From positions 10,313,501 to 10,377,500 of the forward strand of contig NC_079886.1 of assembly GCF_029227915.1 (NCBI RefSeq): a stretch of DNA of 64,000 nucleotides, in the 5' to 3' direction. This document shows positions 60,401 to 64,000 of the stretch, one piece after another. The notes below the pieces were generated by a model. That model was not told the origin of the DNA and ran no database searches. It was given only the letters and a program-made list of their open reading frames with translations. The first letter of the stretch is position 1; the number at the start of each line of letters is the position of its first letter. Origin of the DNA: Hydractinia symbiolongicarpus. Lineage: Eukaryota > Cnidaria > Hydrozoa > Anthoathecata > Hydractiniidae. A program made the position numbers and the translations under genes.

Positions 60401-63400
60401 GGACAAAAAAGATTCGATCTCTCTGAAAACCTGTATATTGTAGGGAAAGATAGTGAGAAAGTTTGTCAACTTTCGATTTCCTAATGCAGTTTTAATAAAT
60501 TTGTTTATAAATTATTCAACAAGGAGGGAATATAGAAATTATTAAGTCACCAAAAAAAATTAGTTGTCAATAAAATGATAATTTTCTTGCACAGATTTCA
60601 GAGTGATTTCCAAGAAGAAACAAAGAAGCCATGCTGTCTGTTGCAAGGAAGCGTATCATGTTTCTTGTGAAGTTCAATGTCTCACAACAAAAAATGTTAC
60701 ACAGTTGCAGAACGAAAACTGTGATGCTGTGAGAGAGGTAGAGAATTTTATATAAATATAATTTTGATATATATTTACTTAGTGAAAAAATGGTAGAGCC
60801 GCTACTGGCCTTGCTCAAAAGATTAACAGCTACCTTTGATATATAATTTCTTTTTTTGTAGCCAAAATTTGCACAATGTGTTTTCAAGGTTCAAGGTAGG
60901 TTCACTATATCTTTAAAATATTTTATGTTAATACAATATATAATGTTTCCCTTTTGAAAAAAATTGCTAAAACTAATATTATGCTATTTTTTTAATAGCG
61001 TCAAAAAGTTGCTGTCATGACACAAGTAACATGGAATGTAAAAAAGCTTGTATGCATGTAAGTGCTTCCATCTCATTTGGTTAAAACATTGTGCGGAACT
61101 TCGAATTTGTCAAGGGGCTATTTCTTTCGCACACAAGAATCGGTTCTGAATGCTCCTGAATGCCAAACATTACCATTTCTTTGGTGATTTGTGGCATTCA
61201 GAATCGAATCTGGATGAACTCCTTTAGGAGCAGCTCACTTGGAGCATTCAGAACTAGTAATTTGGCTTACTATGGTCAAAGCCTTCTTGCTCCAAAAACC
61301 CATTTCTTTGGCACACATTTTTTTACCAGTGAAACTCTTGCCATACAACCATAAATACTTTACATAAGTTAAAAAAACACGGAAGACAGAACTTAATTAT
61401 GTGGAAAAATAACATTTTCCACTTCACTGAAGGCTAAAAGCCCTAGCACTTGCACTTTTATAACAGCCATATTTGTTTACAAAATGAGCCGTGGTTTTTT
61501 AATTGTTCAGAAATTGTGCAAAAATATAAGCTATGAAGGTATGAAAGAAAAAAGCCCTTCTATTTTTTTTAGTATTTTAAAAACACTGGCTCAGATCCAG
61601 TGTTAAAAAGAAAATCTGAAGTTAAACGAACATGTGGAGAGAAGTCAAAACAATTTCAGTGCATCGTCAATCAGTCTGGTATGTTTTCATTGTTCTTGTT
61701 TGTTTATTCTTTTGTCAACAGCTTTATTTCAACTGGAATTATCATAATGTTTTTTCCTTTAGATTATGGATCTGTTATCCGAGGTATTTTTTATAACTTA
61801 TTGATAATAACAAAATATTGCTATAAATTAAAATAAAACCATTGGTTGTGATTATTTTAAGTCAAAAAACTAAGTTCTGATATTTCTTAGATCTTACTCA
61901 ATGTTGTAGCAAAGGAAAAAGTAGAAATTGTGAACAGACCTGCAGAAAGGTACACATGTTAATGTTTGTAAAAACTTCAGACTTTTACATTTTATATTTT
62001 ATGCAAGTTCTCACCATTATTTTCTCTCTTTAGACCTTGCGGAACTCAGTAAATTTTGGTGTTATGTTTAACGGTTTAGAAGAACCATGTGGTTCTTTTG
62101 ATTTGAAGGTATTATATTCCCTGCAAAGCTGGAATTGGGATTAGTTTCTGTTGACCTTTTGTTTCCATTTCTCTATTCATGGATGTTGAAAGTTTGTATA
62201 AGTTTTCACTAACCTGATTGGTTATTTAACAGTATATGAGAAGAGGCAACTATCACGCATTCATGCAACTTTCTTTTGACTCTATTTGACATCCAGCATT
62301 CTGTCTCTCTGGTAACCTATTTTAACTTTATTTATTCTAAAATTATTTATAGGATGCAATGTATAAATGTTTTATGGATGTTGCGTCCACTAAACCAGCC
62401 AGTAAGTTATTTGCACTACTCTAAAGTTTATTTAATAACAAAAGAGTAAAGTCTCTATTTCAATCTTTCTAAATGGACCATTAAGTTTGTTTAACAGAGA
62501 AATTGTTCAGGAATAAGAGGTAGACCAGCAAGTGAATTTAATTTTTTATGAGATAGAGACAAGTTAAGAGAGTTTGCTGAACACATATAGTTCTGAATTT
62601 TTACCTGTAGTAGTTTTAATTGCAGGATTCTATAAGTGCTATATATATAGTGTAAGTGAATAAGAATAGGTCTTGTTTAAAAACACAATTTTGATGTCAT
62701 ACTATCAATGTTATAGGAGAAACAACAAAAGAAGTAATTGATACTGGTTATACGAGCAGAACATCACAAGGTAACTGGATAACACATTGGTTCAAAATAG
62801 ATCTTCTCAAAATTCGAAAATCTGCCTTCTTATTATACCGATAACTTTCTATAATATTGTTTTTTTAGTGAGTACGTCATTTAAAGCTCAATGCTGTGCA
62901 AGAGCAAAGTCGCAACAGTGTCACTACTGGTGTTTAGAAGTGAGTTGCAACTAATGCACATAACATGTAACACTTTGTTATTAGATTTCATTATTTACAT
63001 TATTATGTATATGCTTTTTATTTTTTTAGACTATATCAAGTACAAACTTGATGGGAATGTGGGACAATTATCTGTCTTGTATTCAAGATCCTAAAGAGGT
63101 AAACAAAAATATTTAAACAAAAGAATTTTAAAGCCCTTCATATTAATTTTCACAATTTCTAAATTTACATTAAAAAAATTCTTCAGAAAATTAAAATATT
63201 ACATACACACAAAAAATATTACAGGGTTTCTTTTGCAAAGATTGTTTTAATGCTCTATTATTCATTTACACCTCCCTTTCTTATCTTCACGATTTCACAG
63301 GAATAAACCTTTGAAGAGGATGTACTTTTAAAAGATTGTACAGAAAACAAAAAAGAAAGATCTTAAAACAGTAGAACCTTAACACTTCTTCATTTATTTT

Positions 63401-63944
63401 ATGTCTTAGGTGGAGTTATCAACATGCATGTCTGACAGTAAGTATAGGATTATATAATTCTCACTTTAAATCCAGTGTTTTCCTTATTATGACATATAGA
63501 TAAACTATTATTTGTTTTTAGTATTAGAGCCTTGTCAAATTGATGGAAAGACAGAAATGAAATTTTGTACTAACTTTAATAACAGGTATGTAGCAGTTCA
63601 TTTGATGTTTCTGAAACGACTCATTACTCTGACTCATTACTTGTAACATGTTAAATTTTTAGGCCTTTTGAGTTGTTTCGACGCAATGACCAGTATGGAG
63701 ACAGTGCTGCACAAAAGTTACACAAATTCTGGTCTGATGGTGTGGTTAAAGTCCTGCATTACAACTTGGTCTTCAAAAACATTAGCACATGTGAACCGGA
63801 AAAATTTAAGGTGAGGAGATGGACTACATTTTTGAAGCCAAAATCTTCTTCATATTTAAAAATAAATTTTTTTTTGCAGGCATTGGCTTGTCTTATTGCT
63901 GTGAAGCCATGTAGTCATCACATACCACAAAAACAAGTTTGCAG
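57453..63944 (+). CDS. RECK: RECK, GPI-anchored cysteine-rich protease regulator (N-terminal part; continues right)
   Basis: In vertebrates RECK is a GPI-anchored surface protein that inhibits metalloproteinases and, with GPR124, presents Wnt7. Nineteen exons are resolved: 57453-57504, 58189-58256, 58432-58536, 58733-58775, 60595-60737, 60862-60895, 60999-61057, 61573-61678, 61763-61783, 61891-61949, 62034-62108, 62353-62401, 62717-62770, 62869-62939, 63030-63098, 63410-63437, 63522-63585, 63663-63810, 63880-63944. They give about 437 residues, roughly the first 440 of the human protein. A signal peptide (MWKLIVLLVLNISSLT) is followed by all five cysteine-knot motifs (CC-x-C-x3-C). Next comes the conserved segment EPCQIDGKTEMKFCTNFNNR, PFELFRR, STCEPEKFKALACLIAVKPC. 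Regions for the Frizzled-like part, Kazal domains and GPI signal are beyond the edge. The start is the only ATG giving a signal peptide in phase with exon 2. Confidence 0.94.
61143..61254. repeat. Nested foldback repeat in a RECK intron
   Basis: GTTCTGAATGCTCC at 61143-61156 is the exact reverse complement of GGAGCATTCAGAAC at 61241-61254. Between them TGAATGCCA pairs with TGGCATTCA (61192-61200). It looks like a small palindromic insertion or the remains of a MITE. Confidence 0.75.
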
Positions 63945-64000
63945 GTACAACTATCAGGAAATAAAATATTGTGTGCAATGTGTTATGATTGACAATGCCC

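Noticed and set aside
1-64000. Bacterial contamination or symbiont DNA
   Set aside because: Dozens of phase-consistent GT-AG introns, a eukaryotic tRNA and animal-specific genes run across the window.

Overview
This is a 64-kb window of an AT-rich, intron-rich animal genome. Every recognisable protein is a metazoan type: a CLASP microtubule protein, an ABCF2 ATPase, RECK, a TGF-beta ligand, a GalNAc-transferase and a THAP-domain protein. Short GT-AG exons, a eukaryotic tRNA and many small DNA-transposon relics rule out a prokaryote. The gene set and repeat style suggest an early-branching animal, most likely a cnidarian and perhaps a hydrozoan. That placement is inference, since no search could be run.

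Layout, left to right. At 46-524 (minus) lies the first coding exon of a polypeptide GalNAc-transferase that continues off the left edge. A decayed PIF/Harbinger transposon with two convergent reading-frame relics lies at about 1.5-2.6 kb. A two-exon gene at 3885-5398 (plus) encodes a secreted nine-cysteine TGF-beta ligand. A complete CLASP gene of about 24 kb fills 6705-30949 (minus): I resolve 39 exons for the long form (1387 residues), plus four further exons that look like alternative first exons. The span 31-44 kb has no complete gene. It holds three terminal-repeat or Helitron-like elements, a long perfect palindrome, a possible SAP-like exon and a THAP-domain fragment ending in a 30-bp minisatellite. 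ABCF2 occupies 44309-55574 (plus, 10 coding exons, 605 residues). A tRNA-Arg(CCG) is at 55971-56043 (minus). RECK starts at 57453 (plus); 19 exons are resolved before it leaves the right edge.

The genes are not an operon and have no obvious joint pathway: CLASP is cytoskeletal, ABCF2 is cytosolic and ribosome-linked, and the GalNAc-transferase, TGF-beta ligand and RECK act in the secretory pathway or outside the cell. The points most worth a second look are (1) the exon phases of RECK, which show its five cysteine modules arose by duplication of one three-exon, phase-1 module; (2) the set of alternative CLASP first exons, one of them a 407-codon exon carrying three SxIP end-binding motifs; (3) the THAP fragment fused to a homogenised 30-bp array; and (4) several small transposons with clear termini and 5-bp target duplications.

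All splice sites were placed by eye from GT/AG signals, frame continuity and family knowledge. They are consistent in phase but not experimentally supported.
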